A DNA stretch of 64,000 nt, from NCBI GenBank assembly GCA_029448655.1, contig JACCLO010000003.1, forward strand, positions 3,472,001-3,536,000, in the 5' to 3' direction. A program made the translations under genes and the position numbers. Each line of letters opens with the position of its first letter. Position 1 is the first letter of the stretch. The DNA comes from Wolfiporia cocos. Taxonomy: Eukaryota; Basidiomycota; Agaricomycetes; Polyporales; Phaeolaceae. Shown piece after piece: positions 45,771 to 57,074 of the stretch. A model generated the notes under the pieces. The model was not told the DNA's origin. It made no database searches and saw only the letters and a program-made list of their open reading frames with translations.

Positions 45771-46368
45771 GATGTGTATACTGATGCTACTGTAGAGTTT
45801 CATTCAGATCCCTGGCTTATGTCCTTGTCCAAAATTCTGAATGTTGTGTTTTCGAAGCTCCGAGGACCGGGGTATGACGAAACTTGTAAGATCTGGTCCG
45901 ATCCTATGCTTTAAACACTCTGACACTGTTGTAGAATGATGGCACACATTGAGATGACATTGCTACTAGGTTCTCTGGAGCAAGTATCAGACTGTTGTGA
46001 AGAAATCCAAAAAACATTGTGCAGATGTGACAAACTGTGGGCGCCTTTCCTGTCATGGAAATCACACTTAGAAACACTGATTGGCAAATAGCACCACTCA
46101 CCGGGGGCATTATCAAATGACTTTGTCGGAAACATAGTCTCAGATACAATGTCACAGAGAAGATTTGAGGAGAGAGATGGATTGTGTGCTTTGCACAACT
46201 GCCATTATATGTTACAAACAATGCAATTTCAAGAGCCAACCAAAATACAACAGAAGAAAAAGTAGTGATACGTGATCAAAAGAAGTGAGTGATCATGTAA
46301 CTTGATAAGGAGAAATGACTACCATAACTGTCCTGTGGCTATGAGTCCATGTGAAGTAGTGGAGAAAA
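45771..46368. other. No gene; one CACTA-like MITE end
   Basis: At about 46099-46135 CACCGGGGGCATTATCAAATG and GTCGGAAACAT match one end of the CACTA-like MITE, without its partner. A lone GTAGAGTTTCA at 45793 resembles the end of the inverted tRNA-like elements. The rest is unrecognised. Confidence 0.5.
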
Positions 46369-46590
46369 ATGGATGGGAGCTGTGTCATCAGCACAGACAC
46401 ATCTGACATACTGTCAGGATTGGCATACAAAATGTGCAATGGCTTGGATTCTGTCAATGATGTCAAGACCACACCCTACTTACATGTGCATCTCACTGCC
46501 CTTGAGCATGGGAATGTTGGTCTGAAATGTCGTGGATCCTACTTTGTGTTTGTGTACCACTCCCTCGGGACATGTCTTGCGTGCTGGTAG
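46369..46590 (+). pseudogene. C-terminal fragment of an unrecognised protein, copy B
   Basis: An open frame whose 60-odd final residues align without gaps to 58517-58735 (minus): TDTSDILSGLAY, DSVNDVKTTPYLHVHLTALE, GNVGLKCRGSYFVFVY, ending in ACW plus a TAG stop, then an A-rich tract with AATAAAA-like sequence. Differences from the other copy are largely CpG to TpG or CpA. I do not recognise the family. The upstream ~150 bp also resembles the region upstream of the other copy, so both may be parts of one repeated element. Confidence 0.5.
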
Positions 46591-46799
46591 AGTCAGTGTG
46601 GAGGTTTTAGTACAGTAAGAAAATATACAAAAATACCAAAAATAAAACATAAGCACAGGACAATGACCTGTATGCATGATTGAAGAGTTTGAGTATTGAG
46701 AAGTTGAGCTTGCTGTCTTGTAATCATCATTTGAATGGTGATCTTGTGACTTATATGGATTTGAGTATAGAAATGCACCACCCCTCCACATTGACCTTG

Positions 46800-47399
46800 T
46801 GACACAAACTACTCACATCTGTGGGACCGGCCCAGCTGGGGACTCGAACAGTACCCTCAGGTACAGGCAGACTAGACAGTGGTGAACGTCGAGCATAAAC
46901 TGCGGCCCAGGTGGGACTACTGAAAGTAGTCCACCGGGAGTGCCAAGGGCACTCCGCGTGGGTACGGCTACCTCTAAGTCGACATGCTCAGTAGCGAGCA
47001 CAGGAGCGCAAGTGCATCGGGGTGACAGGGGCAGCCAGCATGCAGAGAGGTGAGAAGAAAGGGGCTTTCGCCCATTGTCGAGAATCCTCAAGATGGAGAG
47101 TAAGCTCCATCTTGTCGTACGTTATATACATGAGCAACTATACTACTAGCTTGGCCCTAAACTACTTGGCCTGTGTGCAGTAACTATGGAGCCATGTGAC
47201 TAGGGGCGCTATGTACACTACATGTGACCGTGGTGTGAGTACCTGAGGCGCGCGCTACCCTACAGCGCTAATCTACAGGTCAGGTGGCATGATAAGATAA
47301 CATAGGGCGACTTATGGGAAACAGGAGCGATAAAGACTTAGCCCCACACCTAGGGGCACTTCCTCTAGCCTGTAAGGGATGTCCAAACATTCTGTGACA
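46800..47399 (+). mobile_element. Solo LTR, 600 bp, TSD CCTTG
   Basis: TGACACAAACTACTC to ACATTCTGTGACA, with CCTTG duplicated. It has ATTGTCGAGAATCCTC, TTATATACATGAG and CCCTAAACTACTTGGCCTGTG. It is the sister of 24868-25719. Confidence 0.87.
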
Positions 47400-48917
47400 C
47401 CTTGTTGAATTACAAGGGTCTTATACTCGTTCTTGAACTTAGACAACTAAGCTCTCACTGGTATATTGAGACTCTGACACTCCATTACCAACCCTGGAGT
47501 TCAACAAGTAGTGTGCTACTTAACTCACTAAGTAACTTGTCCAAGTTACTGTAGCTGAATGGATATTTGATCCATAACAAAGAGGGGATAAGGTATTGAG
47601 TTGTTTACACCATGGCAATGTCTAATTGATTGTGTGTCACAGGCATGTGCAATTCACCTGCTGGAGCATACCAAGAAATGAGAACAGCATCATAGGGCAA
47701 GTTCTCATCTCCAGCACAGTGACATTGGAGAAGATCATGAGATAGATGGGACACTCTTTTTTTGCATGAGATGCTGAGTGCAATGAGACAGGAGACAGCA
47801 CAATGTGAGTGTATTGATGCCATGGATTGCAAAGGCTAATGGATCATATGTGACTCAGAGAGCTGCAAAAAGGCTGCATGATGTAGAATGTGTGGCCAAA
47901 CTCATGAATCAGTCCCACTTTTGCATGTCCTGTGAGATTGAGATTGCTATTGACAGTCCTTCCAAAGTATATACTGTCCAGCAGTGGCAAAAAATATGCG
48001 GCAGCTATTCTGGTCCCTTGGGCTTATATCAGCAACTATCAGAGCAAAATCCAGTCTTAGTAGGCAGAAGAGTGATATATTGTCCAGCAGCTGAATGTGA
48101 TCAGAGTATGCTAGGGGCAGGGCCATTAGACATGTGTTAGATGGAGTAATTGGGAGGCAGACAATCCTACTGTTGACAACTGCTCTGGACCTTCTCATAA
48201 TATCTCTGAATTATACAAATGGACTGCTTTGCAATATCTCCAGTAGTTGCTCAATTGTAGGTGGCAATTTCACCTTCAAAGGAACAAATGTTTTAATGCC
48301 AGTACATGATGGAAGCTCTAATCATAGCCTATAATCATGTAGTACCCTCAATGCATTGTGATGGCCATGGAGCACCTGGTTTATGAATGGATTCATTTAT
48401 TGTGATCCTGTGGATTGTAACAGCATGGATCACACAAAATGATGAGTATGTGTGATTGTTGAGCAAAACAACCTATGTACCATCCGGACCTTCTGGTTTT
48501 CCGGATACATTGAGTGCTCAATTTACAACTGGATCCCAGATATTATCCATCAATATGAACATAGCACCCCAGCTGGCAGTGAGCTTCTGCCCATGATGCC
48601 TGAGAAAGTTGACTCATCTAACCACAATGAAGTTGGAACTCAATAAACAGATGCATGCCAATACCAAATGTAGTGCACAATATAGATGGCCCAGATATAT
48701 TGAGCATGCTAAGCATGTACATGGCTGCACTGCAGACACTCAGATGCAGTGAATACTTGATGTGTGTGGCTGAAGTTCCAAGTAGCTGTAGTGAATGCTG
48801 ATAGCAAGCTTGAATACTCAGAGTCACTCAGTATGCAGCAGTGGTGGCCCTGGCCCTGGCTATGATGAGTAAGAATGCCACTGAGCTCAATTCTTGAGGG
48901 CTTATATCAGGCTGCAT
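47400..48917. other. Unrecognised sequence with one 111-codon frame
   Basis: The frame 47805-48140 (+) encodes a stretch with QQWQKICGSYSGPLGLYQQL and a Cys pair; the sequence stays weakly coding-like to about 48640 in other frames. I do not recognise it. CpG is nearly absent, so it may be a decayed repeat. Confidence 0.3.
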
Positions 48918-49072
48918 TGTCACGACCTTAGATGGTGGCAACCAACCCCTAGACTAGGGCTTGTATCACACATGCCTATGTTTTAGCAGGAGGTTACAGT
49001 GACTGGTCACTACAAATTGCCATATTGTCATGGTCACAAAGGGGCCTGGGGACATCACCTAAGGTCATGACA
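48918..49072. mobile_element. Short TIR element
   Basis: Ends TGTCACGACCTTAGATGGTG and CATCACCTAAGGTCATGACA are imperfect inverted repeats of ~20 bp, enclosing 115 bp. No convincing target duplication. It could be a MITE or a very short LTR. Confidence 0.45.
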
Positions 49073-51209
49073 CTACAGTAGATTCGCCGTTGCCATCACC
49101 GGCATTCAGCATTAATTTAATATTAGCTCATAAAGTAGCACCGGTTCCGGCATGGCCCGCTACATTGAACGTTGAACGTTTGAGTGTGAACAACAAAATG
49201 AATTCTGAAGGTCGGACCAAAAAGCTTCAGGCCTCAGGCCTAGTAGGGCCACATCCCTGTGGATTTTCTATGATGGAGTTTCTACATCTCCTTGATGCTT
49301 ACTTCTTTTCCTGACCTTTGACTAAATGACACAGTACAAGCCTTAAGGGTTTTTGCGTGTCGCCTTCCAAATGTCAAAAGATGTTGTAGATGCAAAGATC
49401 TTTTGTTGCATCAAGACTACCTATCCAAAATCCATAGCTACATCAAGTACATTTGTTAAACACTTCCATTATGTAAATACATCTGCTCAACATAATGCTG
49501 TGTCACCCACAACATATACTCTCATGTATGCGCCTCCACTCGATATGAACGATGATGTCCCAGACATCATATAGCGGGCCATGCCGGGACCGGGGCTACT
49601 TTTGAACAACATTGATCATGTGGTACTAATTGGACTGTGGCAATTGTGTCGGAGTCGATTACTCTCGTTGCTACTTACTCGACATCGAGTAAGTAGCAAC
49701 GAGGCCGTAATTCCAGCGTAAGAGCTAACCATTTTCATTTTGAGAGGGTTAGCACCGACTATGATAGATAGTAATTGCACATGAGGGCAGGACTTTTGAA
49801 CCGATCAGTAATTCTCGCAGACGATCGTCTGACTACTTGCACTATAAAGACCCCACTACTGACGTAGCGGGAATACCAACAGCCATTATATATTTAGACA
49901 GCTTTACAGTTCTAAATGTAGATATTATCGTTCTTCGGACCTCTTCAAGCGGACATGACCGAGGTACGGATGCAAGATGGTTAATGACACAGTTCTCTTG
50001 GTCACCGGTCACCCAGCTAATGGAACGGAACTTGTGAAGTCGTCATCAACTTTCAGCGCAGCGATGGAGATCATCGGAGACACCATCTTGTGTGCGATAC
50101 TAACACTGGCCCAACAATGCAATCGCAACAGTAGTGCAATTCCGCGTCTAATTCCACTCCTTCCAACTCAAAAAACACGAAAATCTGTACAGCTTGACCA
50201 TCTCACGATCCGCACAAACCTGTCAAGTCAAATTTTGTCCAACTTCGATAGATGAAGAGAAACAAATTGAACAATGTCAAAAATGCCCATCAGAGCTATT
50301 GATGGGCTTCGGCTCAGTTTTTCCTTTGATGGATTCCTTCCAAAACTGCAACTAACATTCTTGCTATCAACCAGACTAAGTATCTAGTTTTCGAGAGGAT
50401 ATCTGCATTGTGTCAGTATACAGAGGCAGATTGTTGTCAGAGCGTGACATCAGCTACAAATCTCAGTCGGCAAAGTTGGACTCAGCTTCCCGTTGATGAT
50501 GGCGTGGCGATGCAGGCCGGCTGCAGCGCACCGACAGCATAATGCCGACTGATGCCGTGCGTTCGGCAGTAATATATTCAAGCAGCAGCGAGTTCAGCAC
50601 ATTGACCGCCAACAGCAGAACCATGAAAGCGCACCTCGTACGCTAGAAGCACCTCGTCCCGTAGAGCTTTCTCGAGTGGGATGCTCGCGCCATAGTACGC
50701 ATCGTCCTGACATGCCGTCACCCGCGAGTTGAGATACACGTATGACTGTGGGGTGACTGATGCTTGGAGAAAAGTTGCTTTGCTGTTGCGATACTTCATG
50801 GGCTTCAGTATCATGCCCACCGTGCTTTCAGACGCTTGTAAAGATTGCACTTATACTAGAGATGTATAGCTATCATTCTAAAAAGACTCCCAGATATTTG
50901 AGCCCGGACTCACGGAGATAGAGGCAAAACTCGGTGGGAGTGCAAAAAAGTTGCATTACTGGGCCAGCGATAGTACGTGGAACGCCATCACCAGAACATA
51001 ACGAATAGAAACTGAAGCTGACGGAGGCAACGGCCCCACGATGAGGCATGCGCATAGTGTAGAATCACAATTTCGGAAGAGCTTCTCAATTGTAGTATCC
51101 TAGCACTATATGGGTAAGGCGCTCTGGAACCTTCCAATGCAACGGATTCAGGCCTAAAACCCGACATCATCATTCAGATTTGAAATCAGTGATCAATGAG
51201 TTTTCGGGT
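49073..51209. other. Unrecognised region; one 90-codon minus-strand frame
   Basis: The frame 50850-50578 (minus) contains SYVYLNSRVTACQDDAYYGA and EKALRDEVLLAYEVRFHG, a more protein-like composition than its neighbours and with normal CpG. I cannot name it, and flanking frames do not extend it. Nothing else is supported. Confidence 0.3.
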
Positions 51210-53880
51210 CTTTACCTTTCCGGCATGGTGAGACCATGTGTGCGAGTGTTCGTAATTCAATACTCCCACCGTTGCGGAGGACGACGGGAACCTGAGTGTA
51301 AATACATACAAACCCCTGCCCTGACGTCCTCATCACTCCCGCGCCTTTTCATACATGAGTGCTCTCGCAGAATCTCTGTACGTTTTGCAACAACTGCCAT
51401 GTAGCCTTTCTTATTTTTTCCCTCTTCACAGGATTGGAGGATATTGTTGGATGGTTCCATTGAGTGATTATAGTGATGTGCAGGGCCCGGCCCGGCCCAA
51501 AAGCCCCGGCTTTGGCCTGGCTTTGGACGGCCCACGGCTTTCCAAAGCCTCAGGCCGGGCCCTCACTGACGGCTCACGGCTTGGCCCGGCCTAGGCCGGG
51601 GCCGAGCCGGGGCCTACCACTGCTAGGATAGTCATCACTATAACTTCAAAAGTTTGAATTACATCATTTTCAGCTGTTCCTTGATGAAAAGGAACATTGA
51701 GGCCTACAATTTATAGTAAGATTGAGTGTCAAAATAACCTTCCACTGGCACAGCGTTCAGTAGCGCACCTGCCATATGGGGTATCGTATAGGCGCCCAAC
51801 CGTGCGCGGGAGGCTTCAACGTTAAGGATTTGACTTTTCTTTGGTTTGAAATAAACAATACAGAGGCACTACATTGGAGTTGAGCATATTGCTATCATGT
51901 ACAATCTTATATTGTAATTGCTGGACATTGTATCCATTAGAGCCACCAGGCCGGGGCTCAACGGCTCGGCCCGGCTCGGCCTGGGACACAAGCCGGGCCC
52001 TGGGCCGTCTCAAGCCGTTGTGTAAAGCCCGGCTTGGCCCGGCCCAAGTAGGGCCCGGCCCGGCTCGGCTCACGGCCCAAAGCCGGGCCTGGCACATCAC
52101 TATGAGTGAACACTTTATCGATTGATGCGGATAGGCTAAATTCATTGATACGAACTATCCAGCTCTCGTCATATACGACCATATCATTACTCTCTCTGAT
52201 GAATATTCTCTGATCTGGAGAGGAAGATATACATGGGTCTCCATTGTATTTCTGCTCAATCGATATACTATATTGGCGTTTTGCATCCTCACCTCTATCC
52301 TGCTGCCTACCTTGCTTGAAAATCAGACTGTAAGTGATGTCCGTGACCCTATCTGATCCACATTCATCTGAGGGAAACTTAGAGGTTCGAACGTTCTTGA
52401 GCTCACATCTCCCGTCTTTTCAAGGCTTGTTCCAGGTGTAATTCGGCATTCCAAACCTGGCTTGTGTGTCAGAGTGTGTGGGACTGCACATGGGCCGGTA
52501 GATAGTGACTTCGTTATCTACGAGGCAAGTACCTACTCACTTTGTTTTCTAGCCTCTATCGCTCTCCGCGTATATGCTGTCAGCGGACGGAAATGGCCAG
52601 TCACTATTATAACCCTTGGATGTGGTCTAATTGATCCTGCAACCATCATCGTGGGTATCATACAGTCTCGCGTCGGAAGGAGGCTAAATTCGGATTGACT
52701 GCAGTATTCGGTGATATAAAACCTGTCGAGTTGTCCGCAGAATGAGCATGACAGTCCGAATGATACTGCCTATCTACAATCGCAGGCCAGGTATTGACTT
52801 GCATGCTGATTCTTTCGCGAAATACTGATTTGAGCACTTCAGCTGTAAATGAAGCTATTTTCCGCGGCATGCACCATGATTACAATACCTTCAGCTTTCT
52901 ACTGTGCTCGTGTCGTGCGGATCATCTCCGATGTTGTCCTTCTCTGCGTCACCTGGAGCAACATATTTAAATTGGCGAGATGTGGAGATACCGTCGATCG
53001 ACGTATCCTCTCTTTGTCGAAGATGTTACTCAAGGATGGTATGTCGATCGCTTTGATCATGATGCCATCATGCTGATGTTTGATGCTCATTGCTCATAGG
53101 TACCTGGTAGTACTTTCTGTAGGCATAAGTTATGTTTCATCGTGTAATAGCTCAGATGACGTGTTGAAGGTTTCTGTTGGTGCTAAACGATCTGCAGATA
53201 GTGCTTTGGAAGACTGGTGTGCGCACGATTCTTGCTGTCCCATTACTTGGACTAATTGGCTGTCCTTACAGACTTTTTATTCACTGACTATGTGGGCCAC
53301 CCCGTTAGTTACCAACACAGCTTCTTAATCACTCGCTCATCGCCATCCACCAGGCTTTCCGCTTTAACGCTATCTCGGTTCCTCCTTGATCTTCGACTCT
53401 GTAGTGTCTCTTCACAGACGCCATTGTCTGAAGGGCAAACCGACGGCGGTACTGCTTATTCTCAGCACCAGGATGACACGGTCTATCTATCGACGTTCAT
53501 CAATACCATGGGCATCAACGCCTAGCATGAGCCTCAAGTTGACTCAAGTACTGGTTTCTAAGCTGAATCTAGTAGGTAATATCCACACTTGTGCAGGGTT
53601 CAATGTATTCCGTGGTGCCGTATTCATGGTGTTAGTATAGACAAGAGGTGCAAAGCTCATCAGTCATTCCTCCTCGATCATTGGTATTGGTTCTTCATGC
53701 GAATAAATGTTGGCTGCCGCAATCTTCAGTGTGACTCTTCTATACCGCTCTATGAACCCCTCCCGGAGTCTTAGTGAAGTTGTCTGACAATCCATGATAG
53801 ATTTCGAACATCTACCAATGGGGAGTCTTACTTGGCCTTCATGCAGTCTTACGCATCCTGAGAGGTTGTTCATGCCAACA
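51210..53880 (+). pseudogene. DUF6533-type membrane protein, copy 2, split by a hAT-like MITE
   Basis: A possible start is at 51355 (MSALAESLYVLQQL). After the MITE (51471-52102) the family core ALVIYDHIITLSDEYSLIWRG and VFLLNRYTILAF lies at 52150-52290, followed by an in-phase GTAAGT donor. ALRVYAVSGRKWPVTIITL is at 52560-52620, ARVVRIISDVVLLCVTW at 52910-52960, and the closing LSRFLLDLR at 53365-53392. Several inner segments need frameshifts, so I call it a pseudogene, though unmodelled introns could explain part of this. It is better preserved than copy 1 at 30549-32520. Confidence 0.65.
51471..52102. mobile_element. hAT-like MITE with CCCGGC arrays in DUF6533 copy 2
   Basis: TAGTGATGTGCAGGGCCCGG to GCACATCACTA. 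Flanks TGAGTGAT (plus two extra bases TA) and TGAGTGAA agree at 7 of 8 positions. Same subfamily as 19827-20458, sharing CGTATAGGCGCCCAA in the centre. Removing it rejoins sequence that is contiguous in copy 1 (ATTGAGTGAGCA). Confidence 0.82.
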
Positions 53881-54040
53881 TAGACCTACAGGAGAATCAT
53901 CAGCAAAGTGCGAGACCGTAGATCTACTAGTGTCTACGTAGATATACCTAGCAGGTCCTGTAACTGTAGCCGGACCGGTATACTCATATATAACCCCCTT
54001 ATAGTAGCAGGTCCTCACAATAGCAAGCGCCCAGGGGACG

Positions 54041-54150
54041 GGTTCCTGCAAGGACCTCACCTGAGGCCCATGCTATTGCGAGGACCTCACCTGAGGGCCT
54101 TCGCTATTGTGAGGACCTCACCTGAGGCCCTTCGCTACTGTGAGGACCGC
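54041..54150. repeat. 31-bp tandem repeat, three and a half units
   Basis: Units of GAGGACCTCACCTGAGGCCC plus TTCGCTATTGT. A partial inverted copy (GTCCTCACAATAGC) precedes them at 54010-54025. GC-rich and able to fold. Confidence 0.8.
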
Positions 54151-55283
54151 ACAATAGTGGTCCCCTTGGCAGCAGCATGGCAGGAGCACCGCTCTAGGGT
54201 ACCGGTTCCAAAAATGCAGCTCTTAAAATATATTACATAATACACACAGTGCAGTGCCAATAAAAGTTTTATTCATGTTAGTAGAGCTGGCTACTGACAG
54301 AAGGGACAACAAAAGATCCACCACAGAGCAGTAGTCTCTGACCTCCACTCCCACCCACAGCACACACAGCGGCAACCTCTTAGTATCAACATGAACATAC
54401 GCCACGGGCATGGTGTGGATGCCATGTGCTGCCACTACCGCGAGCATGTCCTATGCGCAGCATTCACTATCACCGTACGCAGCATGTCAGCCATGAATTA
54501 CTACAAGCAGGAAGGGAAGGATGCACATGAGCACAGTCACGACATGTGCCACGAACAAAAGGTGGAGGAGGCCCAAAGATGGGTGTACTGGGGGAGGAAT
54601 CAGACCATAAGGCGGGAGATAAGTAGGCGGTATGCACGGCATCTGTCAAGGAAGTCATGACTGGTTACGACGATCATGGGGGGCTTATGGCACATTTAAG
54701 AATTGATGTTGCTGAGCAGAGAAGCGCATATATGCGCACAAGGAGGGGGAGAGTATGAGTCAACACACCAGATATCCGGGAGTGAGGGCAATGAGTACCC
54801 AAGGGAATGGAGCAGCGGGTGCTGTCCAGCGTTTTGTGCCTGTCATGGCAAGCATTCCCATAAGGTTATGGCAGTAGGGTTTAGTAAGGTATGCAGAGGG
54901 AGAAAAGAAAGATGTACTCTGTGTGCAGCGAGCATGCAGGGTCACAGGTAAAGACCACAATGCATGGTGCCAAGAGGCGAAGGAGAACGAGAGACCAGGG
55001 AGAGAGTGGTGGACGCGTCAACTTGGATATGTGCAGGTGACAGACTGCACCTAGGTAGTCAAGTGACGAGAGAGCAACAGATTGAGGAGAGAGAAGTTTA
55101 AGCGCATCGACAGTGACAAGAGCTAGCCTTTATGGTACTAGTGACAAGATTCAAGAGCCGACTAAAAATATGACAGACTACGAAGTATGATGAAAGGTGT
55201 TGCCCGATCAAGTAAGGGACTTACTAAATCGGATGAGAGCTGCGTCACACTCAGATGCCACTCCGGATCTGCGCATGGATGCG

Positions 55284-55510
55284 TTCCGGTTATTGATATT
55301 CCTGTCCTTGTTAATCCTGCAAATAATAGATCTGTCCTCTTTGGTCCTGCAAATATTATTTCGGTCCTCTTTGATCCTGCAACTAACATGCCGGTCCTCG
55401 TTGATCCTGCCAATAACATGTCGGTCCTCATTGATCCTGCAAATAGTATTTCGGTCCTCGTTGATCCTACAAAATATATTTCGGTCCCCATTGATCCTGC
55501 AAGTACCCCG
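55284..55510. repeat. 30-bp minisatellite, about seven units
   Basis: Units of the form CGGTCCTCNTTGATCCTGCA plus AATANNATNT. Because the period is a multiple of three, it stays open in several frames on both strands, giving 10-residue repeats such as SVLVDPANNM on the plus strand and RINEDRHVIG on the minus strand. Confidence 0.85.
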
Positions 55511-56309
55511 CACATAGTATCTGCTCGTATCTACGTATATCTACCGAGCTGCTATTTGCAATAGTTAGCGGACTAGATATGAGAGTTCGCGTTTTGCCGA
55601 TGATCATCAGCAAAACGCGAGATGACTTACCAGTGCTGGAGGTGATTTATCAGTGCTGGAGGTGATTTATCAGTGCTGGAGGTACTTGCCAATCGAGGAA
55701 GGATCTGACCTCTGTAGATAAGCACTGATAAGATCGACAGCAGAGTGGTGTTCAATTGCCACTCTGAAGGCATCTTGTCAGCGTCAGTCAAACTCAACGT
55801 GTGACTGGGAAATTAATCACCAGACTGGTATAGAATTGTGGTTTGGTAGTCAGGCTGGCATATGAATTGCAAGGAGCAGTCGCAGCTTAACTATGTAGAT
55901 ATACTGTAACCTGTGGCATGCACCACACAATGTGGCGCGCACTGTAACAGTGCGTTATGTGCTTCATAAAATATAATGCCTTTAAATGTGCAGCCTCAGC
56001 TTTTTCTCGATGTTATGGTGTGTTTTTACTATAATTTACTGTCATATACACTTTTCATTGATTCTACCATCTACCAGTGCACAGGCTATAACTACTGGGA
56101 GACAACATCTGTATTTACCTAGATAGCGTACGAACAAGCTGTACACTATGTAAGTAACGAGCGACATAGCTATAGTAATGTAAAGCTCACCTCAGCGTTG
56201 GCACTTTTAACGGGAGACAACGTCTGAGGTGGGCGATGAGTGACAGCGCATACATATAGTGTTGCTATGTAGAATTAAAAGCCCAAAACTACCAAATAAA
56301 TAACGTATG

Positions 56310-56405
56310 AACCGTTAACCGGTGCGGCGTTCAGTATTGCGCCTTTCCATATATGGTATCGTACTGGCGCCCAATGGTGTGTGGCGGGATTGCATGCTCC
56401 AACAG
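56310..56405. repeat. Fragment of the hAT-like MITE interior
   Basis: GGTATCGTACTGGCGCCCAA matches the central GGTATCGTATAGGCGCCCAA of the MITE 51471-52102 and its relatives, with GCGTTCAGTA(T/G)CGC alongside. Its terminal repeats are not present. Confidence 0.5.
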
Positions 56406-57074
56406 TGGCTTCATTTAGGTTCTGTCACTGTTCTGTCGCCTCTCTAACTCTGTTCCCAAGTTACACATAATCGCACTCACAACGTCAACAAATTGGCACA
56501 TGCATACATGCATCTTCTCCTTTTGTTCTTGTATCTGCTAGCATTAGCGAGCCGGGCCATCCCTTCAAGAGGAGTTGAACAACTACACATGAGATTAAGC
56601 AATCATTTGTAAGCACAATTAGCTCTTTAGTTTTTGAATTTGATTCTGCGTCTCTGCACCGCTCTGCCCGAAGCCGCCAGGCTTGTAGTAACGCGTGCGC
56701 ACCTTTGATATAGCCTACCAGACAGAGATTTGTAGCCTCACGAAATGCTCAAAGAATGCTGAGAACGTGTTCCTGAATGTCTATAAGGGCCTTGCCGAAG
56801 CACCGGACCCGTATCCCCTGCTCGAGGCTGCCCTTGTATGTCCTCATTACTGTGTTGACTTTTCCAGCAAGACGACGCCTTAGTCAAGTACTGCAGTGAT
56901 CTGAGGGATGTCAGAGTTACAAATCGACGAGGTATGTACAGGAGAATCCGCGCTACTTAACTAACCTCGAAGCCGTGCATAGACCATATGAAACTGGTGG
57001 CGACACTCGCCCTACCAACTGGGAGTGCCGATCGCCACGCCCATCATCCTGGGCGATATTCCAACACTCCCCCT

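Larger units (their letters stand above)
53898..55602. mobile_element. CATCAGCAAA-TIR element with two minisatellites
   Basis: Left end CATCAGCAAAGTGCGAGACC followed by TCTACGTAGATATACC; right end is the inverse, GTTCGCGTTTTGCCGATG preceded by TCTACGTATATCTACC. It holds the 31-bp and 30-bp tandem arrays. It directly abuts the left end of 55605-58356, forming a perfect head-to-head hairpin of the two ends. Confidence 0.6.
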
